Assembly: GCA_015661555.1 (NCBI GenBank)
Contig: DQVW01000024.1
Coordinates: 1-12,496, forward strand
Reading direction: 5' to 3'
Length of the DNA: 12,496 nucleotides
Origin: Methanothermococcus okinawensis
GTDB taxonomy: Archaea > AGJL01 > Methanococci > Methanococcales > Methanococcaceae
Positions within the stretch are counted from its first letter, which is position 1, and each line of letters starts with the position of its first letter. The notes under the pieces were generated by a model. It worked only from the letters and a program-made list of their open reading frames with translations, was not told the DNA's origin and searched no databases. Both the position numbers and the translations under genes were made by a program. Shown in pieces: positions 5,919 through 12,496 of the stretch.

Positions 5919-6623
5919 CTATTCTTCAACTACCTCTACTCCATATCTTATTACATTCTCCCTCCTTAGATAGGCTCTGTATTCCGCAATCTTATAGGGA
6001 AACTCCATAATAGTTTTGGAGTACACAGGATCCTCTGTGAGAGTATTTAAGAAACTTCTCAAGTCGTAGGGAGACTTTATATCGTATATACTCTCTGCAC
6101 CACTGGAGAGTACCACAGGTGTATCAAACTTTTTCGCCAGGCGCATATTCCTCCTAAAGGCCCATAGTAACCTTGCCCTCTCGTAGGGATTCTTTTTTAT
6201 CAGTAGCTGTTTGAAGTTTAACTCGATAGCCACCCTGTGGGTACTTCCAAGCCTTGCAAGGACGTGGTCCAAACCACTATCGCGCCTGTTCAACTCGGGA
6301 GTGGAGAGGATATCTACGTCGTGAAGTTCTAGAGCCTGCCTGTTAATCTTTAGATCACCACCTTCCACAAGTATTACCTCCACCTTGTTCCTGAATTTTT
6401 TCACATATCTAACTAACTCCCTGGGAGATTGGGCCCTTATCTTTACACCTGTGTATATCTTCAACCCCTCCCTCTCTCCATACTCCTTTACCTCCTCAAA
6501 GATCTTTTTATCAAAGTTGTCACTGTATTGTACCACTATCGAGCCGTACCATCCTAACTCCTTAAGTAGCCTGATGCCCTCCTCCTCGAAGATATGGTTT
6601 ATATCCACTGGATTCTCCACCAC
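5919..6623 (-). CDS. rnp3: Ribonuclease P protein component 3 (p30)
   Basis: 234 aa, TIM-barrel subunit of archaeal RNase P, homologous to human Rpp30. It pairs with Pop5 to activate the catalytic RNA, which trims 5' leaders from tRNA precursors. Family stretches: VDINHIFEEEG (6-16), FRNKVEVILVEGG, QALELHDVDILSTPEL, then DHVLARLGSTHRVAIELNF and late YGVEVVEE. The start is GTG at 6623-6621: a near-ideal Shine-Dalgarno GGAGGT (complement of 6628-6633) lies 4 nt upstream, and the protein then begins just before the first barrel strand, as in its relatives. The longer in-frame start at 6686 would overlap the upstream protease gene. GTG at 6608 is the alternative. Second gene of the protease operon, after a 20-nt gap. 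Confidence 0.93.
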   Translation of the reverse strand: MVENPVDINHIFEEEGIRLLKELGWYGSIVVQYSDNFDKKIFEEVKEYGEREGLKIYTGVKIRAQSPRELVRYVKKFRNKVEVILVEGGDLKINRQALELHDVDILSTPELNRRDSGLDHVLARLGSTHRVAIELNFKQLLIKKNPYERARLLWAFRRNMRLAKKFDTPVVLSSGAESIYDIKSPYDLRSFLNTLTEDPVYSKTIMEFPYKIAEYRAYLRRENVIRYGVEVVEE

Positions 6624-6643
6624 TATTACCTCCCTAATCTTTT

Positions 6644-7762
6644 CTACATAAGGGAGTAAAGTATGGAAGCCAGTATTATTAGCCATATAGTTATACTCAT
6701 AGTGGTTAAATTCCTCTCGTTTATCAAATACTCCATATATCTGGAGATAATTTCCGTTATCTTACTGTTGGCTCTTAGATCCCTCACTAATTCAGGGATG
6801 GCATTCCATATGTGGAATCCATCTAGGGGTAGGGCAGGTAAGAGGTTAAAGAAACCCAATAGGAGGTTCAAAACACCTGTCCAAAAGAGGGTCTCCAATA
6901 TAAATACTAGGGGCTTAGAGGGTTCTACAACAATACCTATTTTTCCCTGGGGAGAGGTGGTTATCTCAAAGGTTTTTAATTCATTCCCCCTAATCACTGT
7001 AATAGTTATATCCTCCTCTGGTTTTATCTCCTTTACCACCTCTTGGAAATCTGAAAGGGAGGACACCCTCTTACCCTTGATGGAGAGTATTACATCCCCC
7101 TCCATAAGGACTCCACTGGCTGGAAAGTCTTCAAGGACTTTGGTAATAGTGAGGGAGGATGGAATACTTAGTACATAGGGGGTTATTAGGAGTACAAGGA
7201 GGAATATAAGAATGTTTATTACAGGGCCTGCAGAGGCTATAGCACCCCTTACCTTCCTACTGGCTTTTTTAAAGTCTTCACCTATTTCCACAAAGGCTCC
7301 AAGGGGAATACCTAGAAGGAGTATTAACCCTGTACTCTTTATCTTCAGATTGAAGGATCTGGCTACAATACCGTGGGCCAACTCGTGAAGTGTAATACCC
7401 ACAATAAGTGCTATAATCCCTGGGATCCAGGGGATAACATCTCCAAAGAGAAAGATAATAGGCTTTGAACTCTCCTTAGGTATTGAGCCACTAAATAATC
7501 CCAAGGTGGAATTTATAAAGGTACAGAGTGTAAGAATACTAATCACTATAGCTACAGGGATAAACAGTAACCCTACCTTCTGCCAAAACCTGTACTTGCC
7601 TATTTTATCTATAACCCCTAAACCCCAAGAGGTTCTCAGTATCCCTAGAATGCCGTAGTATATCTTTAAACCTCTCTCATCCTCTTCCCCCCTTCTGTAG
7701 TAGTATATACTGAGTATTGTCCATATTAAGAAAAATATCATAATCATGGTTGTTGATGTCAT
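6644..7762 (-). CDS. Site-2-protease-type membrane zinc metalloprotease (M50) with PDZ domain
   Basis: 372 aa, integral membrane protein. Intramembrane proteases of this family cut transmembrane substrates such as anchored regulators. Zinc motif HELAH at 126-130 within a hydrophobic segment; second conserved helix AGPVIN at 178-183; third motif NLLPALPLDG at 306-315, with D314 as the further zinc ligand. A PDZ-like domain (about 203-285; PASGVLMEGDVILSIKGKRV) lies between the second and third motifs. Hydrophobic segments at about 5-20, 62-82, 103-124, 143-160, 180-200, 285-312 and 355-372. Start ATG 7762 has GGTGAG 3 nt upstream. Co-directional with RNase P p30; no substrate or anti-sigma-like partner is visible in the window. 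Confidence 0.92.
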   Translation of the reverse strand: MTSTTMIMIFFLIWTILSIYYYRRGEEDERGLKIYYGILGILRTSWGLGVIDKIGKYRFWQKVGLLFIPVAIVISILTLCTFINSTLGLFSGSIPKESSKPIIFLFGDVIPWIPGIIALIVGITLHELAHGIVARSFNLKIKSTGLILLLGIPLGAFVEIGEDFKKASRKVRGAIASAGPVINILIFLLVLLITPYVLSIPSSLTITKVLEDFPASGVLMEGDVILSIKGKRVSSLSDFQEVVKEIKPEEDITITVIRGNELKTFEITTSPQGKIGIVVEPSKPLVFILETLFWTGVLNLLLGFFNLLPALPLDGFHIWNAIPELVRDLRANSKITEIISRYMEYLINERNLTTMSITIWLIILASILYSLM

Positions 7763-7819
7763 GGTCTCACCTTAGATTGATATAAAAATTAGAGTATTTT
7801 ATCTATTTTGGTGATCTAG
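7763..7819. promoter_or_regulatory. 57-bp divergent promoter region, protease operon / helicase
   Basis: This short AT-rich gap must hold both promoters. Plus-strand GATATAAAAA (7778-7787) is suitably placed for the helicase (initiation near 7808, ATG 7820). Minus-strand GATAAAATA (7794-7802) suits the protease (initiation near 7773, ATG 7762). The two TATA elements would be crossed, each lying beyond the other, so the transcripts would overlap or compete for polymerase. Exact assignments are inference. Confidence 0.4.
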
Positions 7820-9838
7820 ATGGTTATATCACTAGAGGATTTTAGGGCTTTCTATAGGTCGAAGTTTCCCTATGAGAGGATTAGACCTCAACAGGTAAAG
7901 ATGATGGAGAAGATCTTTCACTCTATTAAAAATAGGAGAAACCTTATAGTAGAGGCTCCAACAGGTGTGGGGAAAACACTCTCCTATCTCCTTCCTACTA
8001 TATACTTTGCAGAGAGGGGTAAGAGAACCATCATACTTACAGAGACCATAGATCAGCAGGAACGAATACTTGAGGAGTTAAATGCACTAAGACCCAACTT
8101 GAAGATCTCCTTTATAATGGGAAAGAACAACTTCATATGTAAGGCCAAGGGTAGTAAGGCAGATGGACTTTTCTGTAAATTAAATAGAAGGTGCCTCCAT
8201 AGGCCCAACAGGAGAAAGAGGTGCATATGTGGGACGGAGAAGGAACCTGTAAGGATAGGGGAAGATATAAAGTACTTCTGTCCCTTCTGTATCTGCGACT
8301 ACCAAAAATCCAAGATAGAGTGCCTAGAGGGAGATATACTAGTTATGAACAACAGTATATTTTACCATTTAAAGGAGGAGATCGATGCAAACAGGGAGAC
8401 CGAGATTATCATCTGTGATGAGGCCCATAAACTCGAGAAAAGTATTAGGAACTCTGCCACAATAGAGATAAATCCAGAGGTGGCACTTCGTAGGTTGAGG
8501 GCCATGGCCTACCACTTCGCCCCAGCCCTTGTAAAGAAGTACCTTGAAAGGCTTAGGGGAAAGTATTCAAATTTAGATGGGGACAGTCTAAAGAGTTACG
8601 AGAGGGATTTCTGGAGTATAGTGCATAACTACCTATCGAGACGGGTGGATATTGAGGGATGTAAGGATACCATCCTCTACTACGGAGAGATGATACTGGA
8701 GACACCTGAGGGAAAGGCAGTAATACTTGGAACCTTACTTGATGGCTACTACCAGATCCGGGACATAAGGGATAGGATTCTCTCCTTTGAGGAGAATAAG
8801 GAGTTGGAGAGGGAAGAGTTAAGGTTCAAGGTTGACAACGAGGCCCTGATGTACCTGGAGTACTACTACGTCTCTCAGAAGAAGTTGCCAGATATGTCCC
8901 TTACAGATTTCCTAGACAGGGTAAAGAACCTAGAGATTATAGATGACAACTTTGTAATATACAGAAGTGGGCAGAGCCTCTTATGTGTACCTGTGCTCGT
9001 CTCCTCCTACCTTAAAAGGCTCTACGGTGATGCAACGGTAATACACTGCTCCGCCACTATAGGCAATCTGAAGATCCATGGACTTAAAACTGGGGTGGAG
9101 TCCTTTGACCCTCTAGTTCTAGACAGCCCCTTTCCCAAGGATAGGAGGAGAATAATCGCCTTGAAAGATGGGGTAAATATGAAATATGGAGGAGATTGGA
9201 CTATAAAAAGAGAGAGGGCAAATGAGAATATATTTAAACTTTTAAGATCTGCAGAGGCCAACACCCTGGTACTCTTTAGGAGTTTTGAGGACCTTCAAAG
9301 TGCCTATAACTACCTCCTAGATAGGGCCTCTGAGTTAAAGAGGAAGATATTCTGCTATCACCCAGATATGGATGGGAGGGAGGCCAATCTATTAAAGGAG
9401 CGTTTTGAGAAGGAGGGAGGGGTACTCCTGGCAACTGGGAGATTTGCAGAGGGTGTAGATATCCCCGGAGAGGCCCTCACCATGGTAATAATAGACAGTT
9501 TACCCTTCCCAGTACCTACTCCAATACTTAACAGGGAACAGAGGTTGGTAAAGGAGAGGTTGTTGAGAAAGGGGGTAGATCCCAGGACTGCTCACTGGCA
9601 GTCCTTTCTCATGACCTCATTTCATATCATGGCCAGTACAGTTATCCAGATGATAGGTAGACTTATCAGGACTGAGAAGGATTACGGTGTTGTAGTTATC
9701 CAGGACAGGAGATTCTATCAGTGGGTGGGAGAGGAGATGAGAAGGAGGGGGTACCTGAAGGATGACTATGTATCTATGAGTTTAAGAAGTGCCCTTGAGT
9801 ATATCCCCAGGTTTCTAAGTAGATTTAGAAACTATTAA
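7820..9838 (+). CDS. XPD/DinG-type superfamily 2 DNA helicase with Cys-rich Fe-S domain
   Basis: 672 aa, probable ATP-dependent 5'-3' DNA helicase of the Rad3/XPD/DinG class (repair or replication fork processing). Motif I APTGVGKT (46-53); motif II DEAH (200-203); motif V GRFAEGVD (540-547); motif VI QMIGRLIR (610-617). Between motifs I and II sits a Cys-rich insert with nine Cys: C107, 119, 125, 135, 137, 154, 157, 159 and 168. Family enzymes use four Cys here for a [4Fe-4S] cluster that forms the DNA-splitting wedge. The extra CxC and CPFCIC pairs may form a separate zinc site. Start ATG 7820 has GGTGAT 4 nt upstream. It resembles the M. jannaschii helicase usually listed as MJ0942 (from memory). 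Polarity and pathway are inferred from family. Confidence 0.92.
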   Translation: MVISLEDFRAFYRSKFPYERIRPQQVKMMEKIFHSIKNRRNLIVEAPTGVGKTLSYLLPTIYFAERGKRTIILTETIDQQERILEELNALRPNLKISFIMGKNNFICKAKGSKADGLFCKLNRRCLHRPNRRKRCICGTEKEPVRIGEDIKYFCPFCICDYQKSKIECLEGDILVMNNSIFYHLKEEIDANRETEIIICDEAHKLEKSIRNSATIEINPEVALRRLRAMAYHFAPALVKKYLERLRGKYSNLDGDSLKSYERDFWSIVHNYLSRRVDIEGCKDTILYYGEMILETPEGKAVILGTLLDGYYQIRDIRDRILSFEENKELEREELRFKVDNEALMYLEYYYVSQKKLPDMSLTDFLDRVKNLEIIDDNFVIYRSGQSLLCVPVLVSSYLKRLYGDATVIHCSATIGNLKIHGLKTGVESFDPLVLDSPFPKDRRRIIALKDGVNMKYGGDWTIKRERANENIFKLLRSAEANTLVLFRSFEDLQSAYNYLLDRASELKRKIFCYHPDMDGREANLLKERFEKEGGVLLATGRFAEGVDIPGEALTMVIIDSLPFPVPTPILNREQRLVKERLLRKGVDPRTAHWQSFLMTSFHIMASTVIQMIGRLIRTEKDYGVVVIQDRRFYQWVGEEMRRRGYLKDDYVSMSLRSALEYIPRFLSRFRNY

Positions 9839-9894
9839 TAACTCTATTAATTATAGTTATAGATCAAAAATACTAGCTCGATACGGTGTTAGAT
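9839..9894 (+). promoter_or_regulatory. AT-rich gap with possible promoter of the CBS-mmp7 operon
   Basis: The 56 bp after the helicase stop contain TTATAGTTATAG (9851-9862), the only TATA-like element before the CBS gene, and GGTGTT (9885-9890), a ribosome site 4 nt before ATG 9895. Initiation would fall near 9882-9886, very close to the ribosome site. There is no strong T-run after the helicase, so readthrough from it is also possible. Confidence 0.3.
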
Positions 9895-10851
9895 ATGTTA
9901 TTTAAAAAACTATCCACTGTGGAGAGAGTTTACAATATTGGATTGGAGGGGAGTTCTCTATTTAATATATTTGACCACATTACCCTCTTTGTAAAGGAGG
10001 CTGAGGAGGATCTTATAAAACTCTACGATTTAAGGGTGTTGGAAAAGATACCTGTGAAAAACATAATGACTAGGGATATTATAACCATCAATAAAAACGA
10101 GAGTATCGATAAGTTGAGAGAGTATATTGAGAAGTACAGGCATATGGGTTATCCAGTAGTAGATGACGAGGGAAGACTAGTAGGGGTAGTTACATTTAGG
10201 GATCTGGAGAAAGGTGGTGGTAAGAAAACCATTGAAGATATAATGACCCCTAGAGATAAGTTGATATTCATATCCCCCGATACCTCTGCATCGGAGTCCC
10301 AGAAGATCATGGCGAGAAACGATATTGGAAGGCTCCTGGTGTTAGATGAAAAGGGGGATCTTATAGGTATAGTAAGTAGGGGGGATATTGTAAGGACTTA
10401 CAAGATATACAGTAAAGGTGCTGCAAAGATCCAGACATGTTCAAGGATTTCCAACTTCTACTTCTACGACAGGAATAAAGATGAAAAGTTAAAGAACCTT
10501 GTGGATGATCTCATTATGCTACTTGGAGGGAGGGACTATATCATCTCTGAAAAGGGGGATTACATTGAGGTGTTAACTAAGGATTGGGAGCCTTTAGTTA
10601 AGATCATGATGTCCGGGGATAGGATAGACCACATATCCATTACCACTCAGACCATCAATATTCTCCAGGTGGACATTATAAGGGAGATCTTAAAGAAGAT
10701 AGATGAATACGCCTTCGAGGAGATAGTACTAACTGACCATATCACCCTTATAGATGAGAAGTCCTCTATCCAGAGGATAATCACCGACGTTACACTTTTC
10801 AACGACAGTAACAAGACCTTTGGAACTGTCACTATCAGGTCAGACTTCTAA
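9895..10851 (+). CDS. CBS-pair protein with unassigned C-terminal domain
   Basis: 318 aa, no membrane segment. Two CBS modules: the first at about 54-108 (VKNIMTRDIITINKNES to GVVTFRDLE), the second at about 114-170 (IEDIMTPRDKLIFISPDT to GIVSRGDIVRTY). CBS pairs usually bind adenosine nucleotides or S-adenosylmethionine and act as energy or ligand sensors. The N-terminal 50 residues and the region from about 175 to the end match nothing I recognise; the C-terminal part looks alpha/beta (YIEVLTKDWEPLVKIMMSGD; TDVTLFNDSNKTFGTVTIRS). Start ATG 9895 rather than GTG 9886, because GGTGTT at 9885-9890 overlaps the GTG. The next gene follows after 15 nt that contain its ribosome site, so this is probably the first gene of the marker-7 operon. 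Confidence 0.85.
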   Translation: MLFKKLSTVERVYNIGLEGSSLFNIFDHITLFVKEAEEDLIKLYDLRVLEKIPVKNIMTRDIITINKNESIDKLREYIEKYRHMGYPVVDDEGRLVGVVTFRDLEKGGGKKTIEDIMTPRDKLIFISPDTSASESQKIMARNDIGRLLVLDEKGDLIGIVSRGDIVRTYKIYSKGAAKIQTCSRISNFYFYDRNKDEKLKNLVDDLIMLLGGRDYIISEKGDYIEVLTKDWEPLVKIMMSGDRIDHISITTQTINILQVDIIREILKKIDEYAFEEIVLTDHITLIDEKSSIQRIITDVTLFNDSNKTFGTVTIRSDF

Positions 10852-10866
10852 AGACAGGTGAAGGAG

Positions 10867-11766
10867 ATGTACGAGATCGTTAGATATGAAGGAGGAGTCT
10901 ATAGAAACAACATATTAAAGGAGTGGATTGAAGACGTTGGAGGTTTTGTAATCCAGGAACATGTGATGCAATTAGATGTATACATGACTGTGGCACTGCC
11001 TAGAAGTGAGTTGGAGAACTTCAAGAGGGAGGCTAAGAAGTACAAGGGTAAGGTAGTTGAGACGCCACTGGCAGGAATTGAGATAGCAGTGGTAGCTCCA
11101 AGTCTCTCTAGACATCACCTACCCCATACAGCCTGTGATATAGCTGAGTATCTCAGAAGGTATGGGGCAAAATCCAACATGATAGGGCTTGCCCATGGGG
11201 TAGGTAAGGATATAAGTAGTATTAAGGAGAGGGAGAAGAGACTTATAGAGGAGCACGACCTTGCAGTTTACGTTATGGGTAACTTTGAAAGTTGTATTAA
11301 GGATAAGGTACACCTCTTTGATGTAGACATTCCTGTGGTAGTTACTGGAGGGCCTGAGAAGGTAGATATCCCCTACCCCTACGTGGGAAACCTTGGAAGG
11401 AGGCTACATAGGTTGAGGCACAGTGAGGAGAGGCAGGCCCTAAAGAGAATGGTGGAGGAGATTACAAAGTTGGTCAACAGGAGGAAGGAGGAGCTCTCTT
11501 ACGATCCACCTGTAGTACCTCCCGTTGTACTTAAGGATATCCTGGAGAAGAATGTAGAGGAGATATACGGTGTGCTCTCCCCAATGCCCATAGTTACACA
11601 GTTAGATGGATTAAGGGTAAAGTTGGATTACGACACCTATCACGAGAAGATAGAGAAGGTTAAAGTTGGAAAGTACCTTCTTAAAGATATAGCAGATGTC
11701 AAAAGATCCTACATGAAGAACTATATCTTAATTAAGATAAAGCCCACTTCTGAGGTTGTAGGATAA
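10867..11766 (+). CDS. mmp7: Methanogenesis marker protein 7
   Basis: 299 aa. Found only in methanogens and relatives that carry methyl-coenzyme M reductase (MCR). Literature from memory: it is part of component A3a, co-purified with McrC, markers 3 and 17 and the ATPase A2, and needed for ATP-dependent reductive activation of MCR. Hallmarks: RYEGGVY (6-12), SRHHLPHTACDIAEYLRRYG (81-100), NMIGLAHG (104-111), VMGNFESCI (136-144), IPVVVTGGPE (155-164) and LSPMPIVTQLDGLRVKL (237-253). C90 and C143, with H83, H84 and H87, are candidate cluster ligands (inference). Start ATG 10867, with GGTGAA (10857-10862) 4 nt upstream; the GTG at 10858 lies inside that site. Other MCR activation genes are not visible nearby. 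Confidence 0.88.
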   Translation: MYEIVRYEGGVYRNNILKEWIEDVGGFVIQEHVMQLDVYMTVALPRSELENFKREAKKYKGKVVETPLAGIEIAVVAPSLSRHHLPHTACDIAEYLRRYGAKSNMIGLAHGVGKDISSIKEREKRLIEEHDLAVYVMGNFESCIKDKVHLFDVDIPVVVTGGPEKVDIPYPYVGNLGRRLHRLRHSEERQALKRMVEEITKLVNRRKEELSYDPPVVPPVVLKDILEKNVEEIYGVLSPMPIVTQLDGLRVKLDYDTYHEKIEKVKVGKYLLKDIADVKRSYMKNYILIKIKPTSEVVG

Positions 11767-11784
11767 CTATTTTTTAGGGAGACT

Positions 11785-12192
11785 ATGGAGAGAGGTACAG
11801 TGGAGATAGTAATCCCACCTGGGATTCCACAGTCTGTTATATACAGGGTTATGGAGATCTGTGGAGTAGATTTTCAGGTGAAAAAAGATCCTATACTGGA
11901 CAGGGAGTACCCTGTTCTATCTGGATATCCAGAACAGATAGAGGAGGCTAAAAGGTATCTAAAGTTATTCACAGAGGCTAAACTGGCTCTGAGGGATATT
12001 GCAACACTGGCCAGGCGGTATAAAACTGTGGCCAAGGTATACACAGAGGATGAGGAATTAAGTCATGTTCTAAGTATAGCCTATCAGGATATGGCAAATA
12101 AGAAGTGGATAGAGATATGTAGGGAGAAGCCCTCTGATGGGGAGTATGAGATCCTGGAGATCTGTGGAAAAAAGGTATTTGTATACGTTTAA
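11785..12192 (+). CDS. Conserved-looking hypothetical protein (135 aa) downstream of mmp7
   Basis: Not recognised. Soluble, mixed alpha/beta: N-terminal strand VEIVIPPGIP (6-15), helix QSVIYRVMEIC (16-26), a charged central helical region (about 50-82) and a C-terminal strand pair ending ICGKKVFVYV. Three Cys (26, 112, 127) with no CxxC motif. It does not match my recollection of markers 5, 6, 15 or 17, although the setting suggests a methanogen-specific role. Start ATG 11785 with GGGAG (11777-11781). It lies 18 nt after mmp7, and the gap holds a T6 run. Codon use resembles its neighbours, so it is a real gene. Confidence 0.75.
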   Translation: MERGTVEIVIPPGIPQSVIYRVMEICGVDFQVKKDPILDREYPVLSGYPEQIEEAKRYLKLFTEAKLALRDIATLARRYKTVAKVYTEDEELSHVLSIAYQDMANKKWIEICREKPSDGEYEILEICGKKVFVYV

Positions 12193-12200
12193 GTGAGAGT

Positions 12201-12446
12201 ATGCACTACTCTACGCTGGAGTTGAAGTTAGAGAGGGAAAGGATAGTAATAGATAAGGGCTCCTTGAAAACAAAGAGGAAATTTGCCTTTCTCCTCGAGG
12301 AGGGGGATGTCCTCCTGAGAAATAGGGATAAGTTGCAAGTTCACGAGGAGGTGGAGGTGGTGGTCCACTATACTTCCACCCAGGAGGGTAAGAGACCGAA
12401 AGAGACCGTTGAAATATATAGAATTGTGGAGATAGTTAGGAGGTAA
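12201..12446 (+). CDS. Small basic hypothetical protein (81 aa)
   Basis: Not recognised. Highly charged and predicted beta-rich: alternating stretches LELKLERERIVI (6-17), EEVEVVVHYTST (49-60) and TVEIYRIVEIVRR (69-81) suggest a small barrel. No Cys, signal or membrane segment. Start ATG 12201 has GTGAG (12193-12197) just upstream and follows the previous stop by 8 nt, so it is co-translated with the 135-aa gene. Codon use is like its neighbours. A binding or subunit role in the mmp7 operon is only inference. Confidence 0.65.
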   Translation: MHYSTLELKLERERIVIDKGSLKTKRKFAFLLEEGDVLLRNRDKLQVHEEVEVVVHYTSTQEGKRPKETVEIYRIVEIVRR

Positions 12447-12452
12447 TCCTAC

Positions 12453-12458
12453 TTTTTT
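12453..12458 (+). promoter_or_regulatory. T6 run before the last gene (matches 11770-11775)
   Basis: TACTTTTTTAGG lies between the 81-aa gene and the next start, almost the same as TATTTTTTAGGG (11768-11779) between mmp7 and the 135-aa gene. U6 tracts can cause partial termination or mark 3'-end processing in archaea, so these may tune expression within the operon. Not proven. Confidence 0.3.
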
Positions 12459-12468
12459 AGGTGTTTCT

Positions 12469-12496
12469 ATGGATACAGAGGGAAAGTGTGCTATAA
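12469..12496 (+). CDS. Start of a further gene, partial
   Basis: ATG 12469 is preceded by GGTGTT (12460-12465) with a 3-nt spacer, the same arrangement as other starts here, and opens MDTEGKCAI before the window ends. Only nine codons are visible, so no function can be given. Position suggests it continues the mmp7 operon. Confidence 0.45.

Noticed and set aside
6624..6686. Longer RNase P p30 start at ATG 6686
   Set aside because: It would overlap the protease gene and add 21 residues absent from relatives; GGAGGT points to GTG 6623.
6663..7178. 171-aa plus-strand frame opposite the protease
   Set aside because: Antisense shadow of a gene with clear zinc-protease motifs.
8221..8418. 65-aa frame inside the helicase
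   Set aside because: Out-of-frame overlap in the Cys-rich region with no ribosome site or motif.
11785..12192. Assignment of the 135-aa gene as methanogenesis marker 17 or 6
   Set aside because: Length and sequence do not match what I recall of those families; context alone is not enough.
1..12496. CRISPR arrays, insertion sequences, prophage or defence islands
   Set aside because: No regular repeats, terminal inverted repeats, transposase or integrase motifs were seen on either strand.

Overview
The window is chromosomal DNA from a methanogenic archaeon, most likely a thermophilic member of the Methanococcales. Three things support this: an acetyl-CoA decarbonylase/synthase delta-gamma pair (cdhD, cdhE), a gene recognised as methanogenesis marker protein 7, and archaeal-only or archaeal-type genes (transcription factor S, RNase P p30, archaeal UMP kinase). 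The tRNA stems are almost pure G-C and the proteins are rich in Lys, Glu and Arg (AGG/AGA codons), as expected at high growth temperature. Coding GC looks clearly above 40 percent by eye, which is high for this order; this is an impression, not a computed value.

Layout. (1) 1-494, minus: 5' part of a DHH-family phosphoesterase running off the left edge. (2) 495-598: short divergent promoter region. (3) 599-3287, plus: cdhD-cdhE, overlapping by 8 nt, followed by a U-rich terminator. (4) 3360-3435, plus: tRNA-Gln(UUG) with its own TATA box and terminator. (5) 3496-4158, plus: DUF166-type protein, overlapping tail-to-tail by 4 nt with (6) a minus-strand Nudix hydrolase-TFS operon (4887-4155). 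(7) 5012-5888, plus: pyrH and an overlapping small zinc-ribbon membrane protein. (8) 7762-5919, minus: site-2-type protease followed by RNase P p30. (9) 7820-9838, plus: XPD/DinG-like Fe-S helicase, divergent from the protease. (10) 9895-end, plus: CBS-domain protein, methanogenesis marker 7, two unrecognised small proteins (135 and 81 aa), and the first codons of a further gene.

How the genes fit together. CdhD/CdhE form the corrinoid iron-sulfur protein that passes methyl groups between tetrahydrosarcinapterin and acetyl-CoA synthase, so they belong to carbon fixation. Marker 7 belongs to the set of proteins associated with ATP-dependent activation of methyl-coenzyme M reductase, so the last operon may concern maintenance of that enzyme, with the CBS protein as a possible nucleotide sensor. 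The remaining genes are housekeeping: transcript cleavage, tRNA processing, pyrimidine metabolism, nucleotide sanitation and DNA repair. No mobile element, CRISPR array, prophage or clear transfer scar is visible, and no gene-free stretch exceeds about 210 bases (the one containing the tRNA).

Start codons were chosen using a strong local regularity: most genes carry GGTGAT or a close variant (complementary to the archaeal 16S 3' end) with 3-4 nt between it and the start codon. This moves several starts inward from the longest possible reading frame.
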